Positions 41,433-50,903 of a DNA stretch of 64,000 bases are shown in pieces. This stretch comes from Geoanaerobacter pelophilus (GTDB lineage: Bacteria > Desulfobacterota > Desulfuromonadia > Geobacterales > DSM-12255): positions 186,001 to 250,000 of the forward strand of contig NZ_JAHCVJ010000004.1 of assembly GCF_018476885.1 (NCBI RefSeq), written 5' to 3'. The position numbers and the translations under genes are program-made. The notes under the pieces were generated by a model. That model made no database searches. It was not told the origin of the DNA and saw only the letters and a program-made list of their open reading frames with translations. Within the stretch, counting starts at the first letter, position 1; every line of letters begins with the position of its first letter.

Positions 41433-42464
41433 TCAATCTTCCCAACAATGTGGGTCAGGATTGTTAAAATCGCCGGTTACGGCCAGAGCCCGGGCACTGC
41501 ATCCGCCAAGACACTCATCGTAAGAACTGCACGAAACACACTTGCCTGTAGGCTCCTTGTGGCGGAGCTTGTCAAGAACCTGAGAGTCGCGCCAGATTTC
41601 AGCCAAGTCATCGCGCACAATATTGCCGATGACGATCGGGATAAAGCCGCAAGGAGTAATGTCACCATTGCTCTTGATATTCAGCGAGAGCTTGCCGCAG
41701 ACGCTCCCTTTCACAAGAGAACCTGCCCCACCCTTCAACCCAAGCGACGCGATAATCGGATCATCAAAGGAGATGTCCAGTCCAGCGCCGTTCTCCTTGG
41801 CAGCAAGGGCCTTGCGGTAAAAAACCCGCCATTCCTGCGGAGAAAGGTCCAGCTCATCGCGGTTGGCCATACCAAGCCCGGAGCATTTGAAGTTATGGAA
41901 GTTTATCTGTTGCGCACCGTGGGCTTTGGCAAAGGCCAGGAGAGCGTCGACCTCAGTATGATTGATTTTGCAGATAACGGTAGAGATGGAGGTTCTGATG
42001 CCAGCCTCCGACAAATGGGAAAGTGCCGCGCAAGCTCGTTCATGGCTTCCCGCAACACCGCGGAAACTATCGTGAACTTCAGCAAGAGGGCTGTCAATAC
42101 TGATGCCGATCTTGGCAAATCCGGCTGCTTTCAATGCAGACGCGGTCTCACGATCAATATAGTAACCGTTGCTATTCATGGAAACCTGCAGGCCACTTTT
42201 GGCTGCACATGAAGCGATTTCTTTGAGATCGGAACGGAGTAGAGGCTCCCCGCCACCGAAATTCACCGCCAGTACGCCCATCTTGGCTACTTTGGCCATA
42301 GCAGCGCAAAGCAGCTCCTGGCTAAGTTCATCACCGGTATCGACACGACTGTAACAGTGCTTGCAGTTGAAATTGCAGCTATTGTTAAGCGCCCAGTTAA
42401 TGGTAAGCGGCGCCTTTACTATCCAGGCGGGGGTTCCCCCTCCTGATGCAACTGGTTCATTCAT
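41433..42464 (-). CDS. GeoRSP-type radical SAM/SPASM enzyme
   Basis: A 343-aa radical-SAM enzyme from the ATG at 42464, overlapping the PqqD-like gene by 8 bases. The catalytic cluster motif CNFNCKHC is at about 27-34, followed by GGGEPLL (SAM binding). The C-terminal SPASM domain has CGKLSLNIKSNGDITPCG and CVSCSSYDECLGGC. Such enzymes install carbon-sulfur or carbon-carbon crosslinks in ribosomal peptides or proteins. Matches the Geobacter GeoRSP set with the PqqD and SPASM neighbours. No obvious short precursor peptide is seen beside it. Confidence 0.9.
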   Translation of the reverse strand: MNEPVASGGGTPAWIVKAPLTINWALNNSCNFNCKHCYSRVDTGDELSQELLCAAMAKVAKMGVLAVNFGGGEPLLRSDLKEIASCAAKSGLQVSMNSNGYYIDRETASALKAAGFAKIGISIDSPLAEVHDSFRGVAGSHERACAALSHLSEAGIRTSISTVICKINHTEVDALLAFAKAHGAQQINFHNFKCSGLGMANRDELDLSPQEWRVFYRKALAAKENGAGLDISFDDPIIASLGLKGGAGSLVKGSVCGKLSLNIKSNGDITPCGFIPIVIGNIVRDDLAEIWRDSQVLDKLRHKEPTGKCVSCSSYDECLGGCSARALAVTGDFNNPDPHCWED

Positions 42465-42771
42465 AAACGATGAAACCTTTCCCTGCCAATTCCGCGAGGA
42501 ACCCGGAAACGTCTTCAAGCAGAATGTCCTTTTCGACCTCAAACTCGGCCAGCAGTTCATCAATCAACTCAGCAAGGCTCTTGCCGTCGCACCGCTTCCA
42601 GATCTCGGTACCAAGCAGGTTTAAAACGACCATCTGGCCATTGGCGAACAGAAGCGAGGTGCCGACGTCGCTCACGTCACCGCCTTGTTCGAGAGCAGCG
42701 TGGACTTCATCGCGGGCCTCGTCTTCCTCGCGCCAGAGGACATCCGGATTGCGTACGATCTTGGCAGCCAT
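42457..42771 (-). CDS. GeoRSP-type PqqD-family peptide chaperone
   Basis: A 104-aa PqqD-like protein from the ATG at 42771. The region NPDVLWREEDEARDEVHAAL, then LLFANGQMVVLNLLGTEIWKR with ELIDELLAEFEV and FLAELAGKGFI, follows the PqqD/RiPP-recognition element winged-helix pattern. Such domains bind a leader peptide and deliver it to the radical-SAM enzyme. It overlaps that gene and starts 4 bases after the cupin stop. Confidence 0.85.
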   Translation of the reverse strand: MAAKIVRNPDVLWREEDEARDEVHAALEQGGDVSDVGTSLLFANGQMVVLNLLGTEIWKRCDGKSLAELIDELLAEFEVEKDILLEDVSGFLAELAGKGFIVYE

Positions 42772-42775
42772 TGAC

Positions 42776-43096
42776 CTAGTCACCTTGCGCAGTAATCGAG
42801 GCAATAACCAGGTTCTCCTGCGAGGAGTTCCTAATGCCGTGATCCTCCAATGCTGGGACGACCACAATCTGCCCGACCTCAATAGTTTGGGTCTGCTTGC
42901 CCGAGACAAGCTCACCTTTCCCTTCGATAACGGTCCAGATATGACTGCCATGATGGGTGTGGGTTATGACCTCCTGGCCCGGCTTCATGCACAAGAGGCT
43001 GATTCTGGCATGGTCATCCGACCAGATGGTCTCTTGATGGCGCTTTTCATCACTGAATTTCTTTAAATTACGTGCATCCAATACCTGAGTTTTCAT
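42776..43096 (-). CDS. Small cupin-domain protein
   Basis: A 106-aa single-domain cupin. HTHHGSHIWTVIEGKGEL (about 45-62) supplies the first cupin motif with metal-binding His; VGQIVVVPALEDHGIRN is the second. Typical of small metal-binding sensors or enzymes. Encoded between the large permease and PqqD-like genes in the GeoRSP operon. Role in peptide modification unknown. Confidence 0.85.
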   Translation of the reverse strand: MKTQVLDARNLKKFSDEKRHQETIWSDDHARISLLCMKPGQEVITHTHHGSHIWTVIEGKGELVSGKQTQTIEVGQIVVVPALEDHGIRNSSQENLVIASITAQGD

Positions 43097-43134
43097 GCAA
43101 CATCCCCCTTATGATATGCCCTGAATTGCCGGAA

Positions 43135-45027
43135 TCAGGCTTTGTGAACAATCTTCAAAAATTTCCCTAAGACTTCTGAAGCATTGGCAAAAATCCGGGA
43201 AGCCATCCCCACTGATATTTCCCCTCTACTGTCAGCATTGCCGGAAAAAGTGACGCCATATTTGGCTGAAAGTTGATTTACTCCCATCAATGGCTCTGCA
43301 GCCTGACTGCCTGCACCGGCAACAATCAGCATCCCCTTCCCGTCGCCGTTGAATTGAGAAACCGCTTTAAACTCGCTGTCCGCCAAACGGGAATCACCGC
43401 TGAAAACAAGCCATAATTGCCCGTAATTAGCGAGAGAAGCTGAAGTAATTTTCTCAGCGTCACCTTTTTTAACAATTTTTACCTTAAACCCTGCCCGATC
43501 AAAATCAGCGAGGGCCATTTTGCTCAAAACCTCGTGCCTCCCCGAAGAGATATCATAGACAAGAATATCCGGTCTTGCCTGTGCATCGCTGTTATCCCGC
43601 AACCACTTTGCCGCATTAACAAAGTATTTTCTGTTGTCGTGCATATCTGACGAGGCGGCAAGGAAGCGCTCGTAGCCAGCGTCAAATACAACGCCACCCT
43701 GGCCGTCTAGTTCATTGCGGAAAGTTGCTATCAGCCCCTTTCCCCCAGGGTCCATGACCATCCTGACATTGCTCCCCTGTTTCGCAAGCACTGCTGATTT
43801 GCCGCCGGAAAGCTGACTGACTCCGCGCAACAGTTCGTTGCCGGTATCAACGCCAGGCACAAAGACAAATGCCTGAAAGGTGTAGGCAATCAGGATGGTA
43901 CCGCCAAGACAGACAAACATATAGAGCGCAAAAACCCGCTTTTTGAAGATCGTCCAGAAGAGAATCATTGTAGGGACGGCGGTAACCGGTCCGCCTATCA
44001 TGAATGCCAAAGCGGCACCACCATCAAGGGTACCGTCCAGTGCCCCTTTGACATGGGCAAGAATGCTCGAGGCGCTGAGCTGGTGAAGAAACATCGGCAC
44101 TGAGACCATGGTAACCCATACGATGTTAAGCGGGTCTTTCTGGCCGAAAAATCGATATACCCAACCAGTCGGCATATATCGCTCTACAATAGCCCCCATG
44201 ACCACACCGACAATAATGTACTTTCCCACCATCCAGAGCATTTCCGATGATTTTGCCAGGAAGATCAGAAACTTGTTATCGGTCCTGACAGCAACCCGAT
44301 TGCCGAACTTCTGCTTGCAGTTACACCTCAACCGTTCATCAGGGTAATCCTCGTCGTGAAAATCACCTCTGGTTATCGCCCCTTCGATAAAGAGGTTTTT
44401 GGTTTCAAATCCCCGGGTACGGAGAAACTGTGTTACCAGTCCGGCGAAAACTCCCATGAAAAGGGCAGCGATGGTCCGTATCACAGTCCATTCAGGCCCG
44501 AGGTCGTTCAGGGTTACCAGATAAGTTGAGGGACTGAGCAGCGAGGAGGTAATCATGAGCGACATGACTGGAGCAAGCGGCAGTCCGGCAAAGAGCAGGC
44601 TGATTGCGGTTGTCAGGGTTCCGCAGGCACAAAGAGGCGTAATGATTCCGACAAAGGAAGCGATAAATATGCTTAGAACGCCATATTTCCTAAGCGAGGC
44701 CTGGAGCTTCACCGCTATCTTGTAGGTACGAAGATAGCCGGCCAGCAGAATACCTACAATGAAATAAGGGAAGACTTCCCACAGTTCAGGTACAACGCCC
44801 CTCTTGTTAAAAAGCAGATCCCATATTTCGTTTACAATCAGCAGAGGAAAAGAGTTCGAGCTGTTTTCAAATTTTACGACTTTGCCACTGGTGCCGTAAA
44901 CCCAGACATGCCAGATAATTAGCGCCAGCGAGGCAAAAACCATAACAAGCAGGGCGCCGTTGGCTTTTTTTGCATGCCCGCCATGAACCTGACACTCTTC
45001 GGTTTGCTTTTGAAAAAACGACTTCAT
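43135..45027 (-). CDS. DUF318/ArsP-like permease with extra C-terminal domain
   Basis: A 630-aa protein from the ATG at 45027, overlapping the ResB-like stop (ATGA). About nine membrane segments lie between 25 and 395; the TPLCACGT motif (about 132-139) and a later VPMFLHQ are hallmarks of ArsP/DUF318 permeases. A cytoplasmic loop has CNCKQKF. The last 230 residues are soluble: KPDILVYDISSGRHEVL-like strands and GKGMLIVAGAGSQAAEPLMG suggest a flavodoxin- or GATase-like fold. That domain is unusual for the family. In this operon it may export or import a compound or metal linked to the GeoRSP product. Confidence 0.85.
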   Translation of the reverse strand: MKSFFQKQTEECQVHGGHAKKANGALLVMVFASLALIIWHVWVYGTSGKVVKFENSSNSFPLLIVNEIWDLLFNKRGVVPELWEVFPYFIVGILLAGYLRTYKIAVKLQASLRKYGVLSIFIASFVGIITPLCACGTLTTAISLLFAGLPLAPVMSLMITSSLLSPSTYLVTLNDLGPEWTVIRTIAALFMGVFAGLVTQFLRTRGFETKNLFIEGAITRGDFHDEDYPDERLRCNCKQKFGNRVAVRTDNKFLIFLAKSSEMLWMVGKYIIVGVVMGAIVERYMPTGWVYRFFGQKDPLNIVWVTMVSVPMFLHQLSASSILAHVKGALDGTLDGGAALAFMIGGPVTAVPTMILFWTIFKKRVFALYMFVCLGGTILIAYTFQAFVFVPGVDTGNELLRGVSQLSGGKSAVLAKQGSNVRMVMDPGGKGLIATFRNELDGQGGVVFDAGYERFLAASSDMHDNRKYFVNAAKWLRDNSDAQARPDILVYDISSGRHEVLSKMALADFDRAGFKVKIVKKGDAEKITSASLANYGQLWLVFSGDSRLADSEFKAVSQFNGDGKGMLIVAGAGSQAAEPLMGVNQLSAKYGVTFSGNADSRGEISVGMASRIFANASEVLGKFLKIVHKA

Positions 45028-45923
45028 CCCCAAACCTTTCTTCGAGCAAAAGCAAACAATCCTCCCAAGGAGGTAATAATCATGCCGGCAAACACCAGCG
45101 GTCGTCCCGGGTCCTTAACAACCTGGATCCCTGCGAACTTTCTTCCGGCAGGGTCATATGAAATCCGGGTATTGAATATTGAGAGCCCTTGCCATTGCAG
45201 CGGGGCATTAATCTCACTCGTCCCCTTGACCACTGCCTGACCCTTTTCAGCCAAGCTCAGGTCCACCCACATCCGTCTGAGCACAGGATCCTGAAAAGCA
45301 ACCAGTTTGAATCTGTACGGAAATTCAGCAGGAAGCGCTGCCATGCCTTCAGTGTCGGTTGTGCCGATTTTCTCGCCGTTCCGGAATACTGTTAAACTGA
45401 GTTTCTCCGAAACCGGCTCCAGCCTGTCAGCGCGGATGCTATATTGATCCAGCTTAAAAAATTCTCCGGTCTTCAGGGTGAACAGCTCTTTCTTTTCTTC
45501 GCCCCTCATAACTCCGACCTTTACCGGAACCGGGTAAAAATCAGTAGTGATCCGATCTATGGTCAATTTGAAACCGAGAGGCACGTCCTTCTCGATATCC
45601 CACCTGAAGAAGGTTTCAACTGTGTCGCCTTCGTAGGCATTGACAGTGGCAACATAGCCGAGCCAGCTCAGCATGCCACCGATCAAGGTTATAACGACGC
45701 CGGAATGAATAACCAGGACAGGCCACCTCAAGCTTTTCCTTTTTTGCAGCGTACATGCAAGCGTGGAAAAACCAAGAAGCCCAACCATCACCCGAAAAAA
45801 AGGCTGACGATAGATTGCTTCGAGCCCAGGCAGGGTGCCAAGGATCGACATCACGGAAAGAATCCCAAACAGGGCAAGGGCGAACCGCGTAGATGTCAGA
45901 AGCTTCCAGAAACGTTCAACCAT
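45024..45923 (-). CDS. ResB-like cytochrome c biogenesis protein
   Basis: A 299-aa membrane protein. Hydrophobic segments at about 13-31 (FALALFGILSVMSILGTLPG), 44-58, 68-86 (VLVIHSGVVITLIGGMLSWL) and 274-293. The large periplasmic region has strands resembling ResB (FKLTIDRITTDFYPVPVKVG; WQGLSIFNTRISYDPAGRKF). His72 near the second helix could bind haem. The protein is shorter than typical ResB (about 450 aa). Part of the GeoRSP operon, overlapping the permease gene. A haem or thiol chaperone function is inferred from the family. Confidence 0.75.
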   Translation of the reverse strand: MVERFWKLLTSTRFALALFGILSVMSILGTLPGLEAIYRQPFFRVMVGLLGFSTLACTLQKRKSLRWPVLVIHSGVVITLIGGMLSWLGYVATVNAYEGDTVETFFRWDIEKDVPLGFKLTIDRITTDFYPVPVKVGVMRGEEKKELFTLKTGEFFKLDQYSIRADRLEPVSEKLSLTVFRNGEKIGTTDTEGMAALPAEFPYRFKLVAFQDPVLRRMWVDLSLAEKGQAVVKGTSEINAPLQWQGLSIFNTRISYDPAGRKFAGIQVVKDPGRPLVFAGMIITSLGGLFAFARRKVWG

Positions 45924-45932
45924 GAGGGCAGG

Positions 45933-46493
45933 CTATATCAGCCGCTTCGCCTTAAGAAAGTCCCGCGCCACCTTCTTTGGCTTTTCATCAGACCGTGCCG
46001 ACTTGACCAGCTTGTTATAAGCATCCTCGGTCAAAATTCCGGAAAGCTTGTTCAGCAGCTTAGGGAGAGCAGGGAGAGAACTCAGGGTATCTGTGGTAAG
46101 CACCGGGGCATAGGGAGGAGTTCCACCTAATGAATCAAGCCAGACCATGTGCAGCGTTTTCTGATATTCGCGTTTCAAGGTCTCTTGGCCCGTTTTGGCG
46201 TTATTGTCACGCGGCTTGCCGATTACATCAAATGCCCGGTCGCGATTCTCGATCACCAGCCCGATTTCACCCTTTCTTGCCGCGGCATAAACTTCTTTCG
46301 TCTCTTTGAAAGAGACTATCTTTACCGAGGTCCCAGTCCTCTCTGTCACCAGTGTCGCCACCATCTCGGCAATAAGCTGTTCAACAGGTGAATTGGATAT
46401 TCCTATATACAAAACTTTGCCAACGCAAGCACTTGCCTCATGAGACACAACCAGCATCAGGGCCAGAACAAGTACTGCAAAAAAGTTTTTCAT
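45933..46493 (-). CDS. OpuAC-like periplasmic substrate-binding protein
   Basis: A 186-aa exported protein with a signal peptide (MKNFFAVLVLALMLVVSHEA, cleavage near SACVG). The region KVLYIGISNSPVEQLIAEMV resembles the first lobe of glycine-betaine/OpuAC-type binding proteins. At this length, roughly two thirds of a usual binding protein, it may be truncated. No ABC permease or ATPase is nearby. The ATG at 46499 is an equally possible start. Belongs to the GeoRSP operon. Confidence 0.7.
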   Translation of the reverse strand: MKNFFAVLVLALMLVVSHEASACVGKVLYIGISNSPVEQLIAEMVATLVTERTGTSVKIVSFKETKEVYAAARKGEIGLVIENRDRAFDVIGKPRDNNAKTGQETLKREYQKTLHMVWLDSLGGTPPYAPVLTTDTLSSLPALPKLLNKLSGILTEDAYNKLVKSARSDEKPKKVARDFLKAKRLI

Positions 46494-46530
46494 ACACATT
46501 GCTCTCTTTCTTCTACGCTAAATTCATTGG

Positions 46531-47277
46531 CTATTCATCGTCAAGAGATAGACCATCAGCCGGTAAATTGACTGAACTGCTTGTTGAATCAGCCTCCATT
46601 TTAATGACTTGCAAATTTAAAGCAACATTTTTCTGGCCTGTGACGATTGTCAGCTTTTCCATGTTACCAGCAGCAGCATGCGGTGGAAATTCCGTGGAAG
46701 CCATCACCAAATAGCTCCCCGGAGATAGGTAGAGAGCATAGCCTCCTTTTTTCTCCGTCCATGACGACATCAAGTCCGGCAACCTTTCACTCCACGGCGC
46801 TTTCCAGACATATACGGTTGCCCCGGCAACCGGCAGCCCACCTTGGTCAAGCACTTTCCCTTCGAGCCGGGACATGTCATTCTGGCTCCTGGTCTTTGTC
46901 TTCGACAATTCCTGAATATCAGCCACGGTAAAAACAACATCTTGACCACGTTCGGAAAGGTCGATCTCTAAAGGCTCTCCGGAATGCAAGTCCCCAGCAA
47001 GAAGCGGTCCGTATTTGTCGCCATGGCGAACCCGCGCCACGCCCCAGTAAACAGAGCTGGGCACAACCATGGTAAATCTACCGTCTGCCCCGGTTTTAGC
47101 CGATATATAATCAGCTTGGCGCTTTGTCTTGACCGAATCATACAAAAACAGTTCAGCGCCGGCGACCGGCTTGCCGGACTCATCCATAATGGTGCCTCGC
47201 AATTGTCGGTTTTCACACCACGCTGTACCGGACATCAATACGCTGCACACTATAAACAGGGAAAAGATCTTGCCCAT
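46531..47277 (-). CDS. Exported protein with two carboxypeptidase-regulatory-like domains
   Basis: A 248-aa protein from the ATG at 47277 (AAGGAG upstream; ATG at 47301 is another option). Signal peptide (MGKIFSLFIVCSVLMSGTAW), then two Ig-like repeats: LRGTIMDESGKPVAGAELFL at about 23-42 and LEGKVLDQGGLPVAGATVYV at about 140. Such domains often stabilise or present extracellular proteins. It starts directly after the beta-helix gene and probably cooperates with it outside the cytoplasm. No cysteines suited to modification are evident. Confidence 0.85.
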   Translation of the reverse strand: MGKIFSLFIVCSVLMSGTAWCENRQLRGTIMDESGKPVAGAELFLYDSVKTKRQADYISAKTGADGRFTMVVPSSVYWGVARVRHGDKYGPLLAGDLHSGEPLEIDLSERGQDVVFTVADIQELSKTKTRSQNDMSRLEGKVLDQGGLPVAGATVYVWKAPWSERLPDLMSSWTEKKGGYALYLSPGSYLVMASTEFPPHAAAGNMEKLTIVTGQKNVALNLQVIKMEADSTSSSVNLPADGLSLDDE

Positions 47278-47281
47278 ACCG

Positions 47282-49795
47282 CTACTCCTTGCTGCCTTCA
47301 TTGGGTTTAACCGTCAGAGCCGGTTCATGCCTGACAAAGCCGATACCCTCCTCCTGCCTGGCATCGAAAATAAAATTTCCGGGATCTCCTGCGCCCCACC
47401 AGTTGCCGACAGCTTTCACATCTTCATCATTAAAGTCGCCGATCCTGATGGCATAGCTTTTATTACCGGAAAGGTCATTATTGCGGATATCCAGACCACT
47501 CCCTTTTTCACGGACAAAAATGCCAATCTCGTTCCCGGAAATTTCGTTATCTGCCACCAGCGCCACTCCACGATATGACCGGATCCCAATCTCATTGTCC
47601 CTGAACTGCGAGCGGGATATGGTCACGGGGCCGCTTCGGAAGCGCATCCCGCCATAATTGCTTTCGAACCGACTGTCAGACAAGACTAAATTGGTAAAAT
47701 GGCTGTGCAAAGCCCAGGTTGCCCCTTTGAAGTCGCAGTACTCCACGACGCTGTCAGAAGCGCGCTCCAGGAGAATCTCACCCCAAAAGCCAGGCCGTAC
47801 CGGCTCTGTGGAAACAAAGGTGATTCGTGCCCCAGGCTTACCCTGGGCTTTGAGCTTTCCCGTTATGAACATACTTACGTCAGCCGCGAGAGAAATCTTC
47901 GTTCCGGGCGCAATGTCGAGCGAAACACCCGACGGAACCGTGATATTGTGATTTGCCACGATATTGCCCCGCCAGCGCAGATCAACAGGGACGCTATCCA
48001 ACGGCCAGACAACGGGCAGCGGCGTTGCACTGGCCCCGGTTGAAATGACCTTTCCCCGTGATGAAGCATCACTACCATCGAAAATGACCTTGTCCGGCGC
48101 GTCTCCGCCCCACCAGTTGCCCGGTGCCGCAACATCCCCTGCAGACTCCAGATCGATGGCATAAAGACCATTGCCGGCAAAATTATTCGCCGTAATGGTG
48201 CCATCAAACGAGATAATACCAATGCCGCGCTCCCTGTTGTCGGTAAAGGAATTGCTCTTTACCAAAGCCCTGACATCCTGGAGACTTATACCGTTTGTTC
48301 CGTTGCCGGAGATATAATTACCGCTGAGCTCAAGATTGTCGATAGCCTTGAGCGAAAACCCCAACTCCGCATTGCCGGATACTAGGTTCGACGAGTATTT
48401 TCCGTAGGAGGCATCCTGCGCCATCAACCCGTAACGATTCGAATCAAGGACATTCCGTTCAACAGCTGCCCCGGAATCCCTTATTCTCAAACCATCGATG
48501 GTGTTGCCAGAAAAACGGTTTCCGCTGACAGTCGCACCAGCCCTGTAGATATTCACCCCTCGCAGGTTTTGCGTAACCAGATTTCCCAAAAACTGGATCT
48601 CAGAATCCCGCCCCTGAACTGCGCTCTTATTGCCATAAAACCTGTTGTTGACAATCTCTACAAGTGATTCCTGAAACTGTACCCCACGGTAATTATTCGT
48701 AAAAACAGACCTATTGACCATGACATTGGAGAAGTGGAAATGCACGCCCCGGTACGCATCTTCAATCTGGCAATACTCGATCAAATTCTGAACCCCATCA
48801 CTGTTCATCAGGTTAATCGAGTCCCAATCTCCCATGGTGGGATTCTTCTCGGCGGACCGAAAAAAGATCGGCTCTTTGCGCGTCCCTTTAGCAATCAGCA
48901 CCCCCTGGATCAGCAAGCCGCTTTCCCCGATCCCGTCTCCGTTGGTATCACGGCGGCGAAACTCAATAACCGTTCCGGGCATAATGACGAGCCGAGACGC
49001 CTCAGGAACCCGGACTTGACCGATGATCTCGATCCGCCCCTGCAAGATCGTCTCTCCCTTAAGAACTTCATCCTTATATACCCTGGCCAGGGGAAGGACT
49101 GGCGCCAAGCCGTACGTCTGGAAAGGAGCTAGGGGTTTCCCGGCCCATTCAGCCTGGTCGCGTTTTGTGTTAGCTGTGACTGAAGATAAGGTAGCGACTA
49201 TTTCGGCCCCTGAAAGTGACAGTTGGCCATAATCGTTTTCCCTGATAACTGTAGCGTCCATCCGAACATGGCTTTCCTTACCTTGGGCGACCAGGCCGTA
49301 ACGATTCCCTTTAAGTAAGCCGTGATCCAGCGTCACGCTCCCAGAAAAGACCTGAATTGCGTTCTCAGCGTTCTGTACTGTAACATCCCGCATGATGGCA
49401 ACACCGCCATCGATGAGGATCCCAGCCCAACTGCCGGCCACGCCGACTTCACCTGAAATTGCTATCGGCGCTGTTGCGGTCCCCTCTGCGCGCAGAGTCC
49501 CTCGTATGGTCAGCTCAGTTAGCGGTGAAATGTATTCGGGGTCGGTTTTGGTGCTTTCCGCCTGTGAAAATTTTATTCTTGCGCCTGGAAGGATCGTTAA
49601 TGTTATTCCTCTGGGCACCACAACATCCTCAATGACCCTGATATCACCGCTCCATATCGTGTTCTCCGTCAGAACCTGGGCGGAGGCGGCACTCGCCGTA
49701 AGCAACCCGACCATCACAACAACAACCGGCAGCAACTTACTAATAACCCGAAGACTCTGCCATTTGCGCAAACCTGTAAGCTTCAGTTTATTCAT
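47282..49795 (-). CDS. Exported right-handed parallel beta-helix protein
   Basis: An 837-aa protein with a signal peptide (LLPVVVVMVGLLTASAASAQ). At least two blocks of NosD/pectate-lyase-like parallel beta-helix repeats follow, visible as repeated 'SxVxxNxxGI/Y' turns such as NYRGVQFQESLVEIVNNRFY and YGLMAQDASYGKYSSNLVSG. Segments such as ITLTILPGARIKFSQ and LVIMPGTVIEFRR recur three times (about 65, 268 and 628), probably capping separate helices. It is the first gene of the GeoRSP operon. It could be a surface adhesin or the substrate of modification; not determined. Confidence 0.88.
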   Translation of the reverse strand: MNKLKLTGLRKWQSLRVISKLLPVVVVMVGLLTASAASAQVLTENTIWSGDIRVIEDVVVPRGITLTILPGARIKFSQAESTKTDPEYISPLTELTIRGTLRAEGTATAPIAISGEVGVAGSWAGILIDGGVAIMRDVTVQNAENAIQVFSGSVTLDHGLLKGNRYGLVAQGKESHVRMDATVIRENDYGQLSLSGAEIVATLSSVTANTKRDQAEWAGKPLAPFQTYGLAPVLPLARVYKDEVLKGETILQGRIEIIGQVRVPEASRLVIMPGTVIEFRRRDTNGDGIGESGLLIQGVLIAKGTRKEPIFFRSAEKNPTMGDWDSINLMNSDGVQNLIEYCQIEDAYRGVHFHFSNVMVNRSVFTNNYRGVQFQESLVEIVNNRFYGNKSAVQGRDSEIQFLGNLVTQNLRGVNIYRAGATVSGNRFSGNTIDGLRIRDSGAAVERNVLDSNRYGLMAQDASYGKYSSNLVSGNAELGFSLKAIDNLELSGNYISGNGTNGISLQDVRALVKSNSFTDNRERGIGIISFDGTITANNFAGNGLYAIDLESAGDVAAPGNWWGGDAPDKVIFDGSDASSRGKVISTGASATPLPVVWPLDSVPVDLRWRGNIVANHNITVPSGVSLDIAPGTKISLAADVSMFITGKLKAQGKPGARITFVSTEPVRPGFWGEILLERASDSVVEYCDFKGATWALHSHFTNLVLSDSRFESNYGGMRFRSGPVTISRSQFRDNEIGIRSYRGVALVADNEISGNEIGIFVREKGSGLDIRNNDLSGNKSYAIRIGDFNDEDVKAVGNWWGAGDPGNFIFDARQEEGIGFVRHEPALTVKPNEGSKE

Positions 49796-49974
49796 TTATC
49801 GGCCTCATTCTCCCGGTAATCGGTCTGCATTTGTGCATCAGCTAACTACTCAAAGTTGCCGAATTGCCGCGAATTGTACATGATTTAGCTCCTGCTCACA
49901 AGCCGGAGGATACAGACTAATTGCAACATCTCAAATTTCTTCCAATAAAAAGTATGGTTTGCTATACTCTGGCA
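49796..49974. other. Divergent promoter region between the GeoRSP and YedE operons
   Basis: About 180 bases without a gene between oppositely oriented operons. A/T-rich patches (49900-49960) could hold promoters, but I see no convincing -35/-10 pair, and the ribosome site for the plus-strand gene is weak. Confidence 0.4.
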
Positions 49975-50898
49975 ATGCGAAAAATAACATGCTCTTTTCT
50001 CAGACATCTTGCCGCCTTTTTTCTGCTCTCTCTAACCGTTCTGCTCTGTGCTTCCTGCAATAATGCCAAGGAAAAACCAACATACAAGATCGGTTACATG
50101 AACTGCAACAACACTGAAGAGACCCTTAAAAGGTTTCTTCCGCTTACCCGCTACCTCTCGGATAAGGTCGGCGTTAATTTTGTGGCTGTTCCGGTGGACA
50201 CCCATGAATTTGAGACTCGCTTCAAGTCAGGCGAATTTGCCATTACCCACACCAATTCACTGCTCTATGTGATTTTAAAGGAGCGATACGGTGTCGACTT
50301 GATCACTACCGAAAAGCGGGGTCAGTTCGGGGCACGCACCGCAGGGTCGCTTATTGCCAAAAAGGGGAGCGGTATCACCAAAATCAGTGACCTAAAAGGG
50401 AAGCGCCTCGCTTTCGGTCCCATGCTAGCGCCCACCGGCTATATGGCTGAGTACGACCTTATGCTGAGCGGCGGGATAAATCCGGAAGCTGACTTGGCTC
50501 ATTACACCATTCCAAACGGCTCCCATAAGCACGAAAAGGTCATATATGGTGTTCTTTTTGGCCAGTATGACGCGGCAGCGGCACCGGTTCTCGATCTGGA
50601 AGTAATGACCCGTGACGGAAAAATTTCACCCGATGATTTTACTGTTATTGCGCAAGGCCCATTAATCCCTTACTGCACCTTTGCAGCACCAAAAGGGACT
50701 AGTCCCGAGCTTGTAAAAAAAGTGCGCGATGCGTTGATGGCCCTTAAGCCTACCGATACGGCAGAAGTCGACGGAGAGCGGGTCAAGGTAATGAAGTCAT
50801 CCTGGATCGATGGCTACGAAATCCTTCCCGATTCCGAGTACGACGCAATACGCAACATGGCAAAACGTGTCAACATGCCGCCATATCAAAAATTCTGA
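49975..50898 (+). CDS. PhnD/SsuA-like substrate-binding lipoprotein
   Basis: A 307-aa lipoprotein from the ATG at 49975; the ribosome site is weak and an ATG at 49954 is possible. The lipobox LLCASC places the mature N-terminus near residue 25. The core reads as a type II periplasmic binding protein: YKIGYMNCNNTEETLKRFLP, KISDLKGKRLAFGPMLAPTG and KVRDALMAL are PhnD-like. No ABC transporter genes are adjacent. It precedes a TPR gene by 5 bases and YedE, so it may scavenge a selenium or sulfur compound or act as a sensor. Confidence 0.82.
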   Translation: MRKITCSFLRHLAAFFLLSLTVLLCASCNNAKEKPTYKIGYMNCNNTEETLKRFLPLTRYLSDKVGVNFVAVPVDTHEFETRFKSGEFAITHTNSLLYVILKERYGVDLITTEKRGQFGARTAGSLIAKKGSGITKISDLKGKRLAFGPMLAPTGYMAEYDLMLSGGINPEADLAHYTIPNGSHKHEKVIYGVLFGQYDAAAAPVLDLEVMTRDGKISPDDFTVIAQGPLIPYCTFAAPKGTSPELVKKVRDALMALKPTDTAEVDGERVKVMKSSWIDGYEILPDSEYDAIRNMAKRVNMPPYQKF

Positions 50899-50903
50899 GA
50901 TCG

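Noticed and set aside
40567-42464. A short GeoRSP precursor peptide gene next to the radical-SAM genes
   Set aside because: The genes overlap or abut, leaving no room, and the flanking gap (40451-40566) has no suitable small frame.
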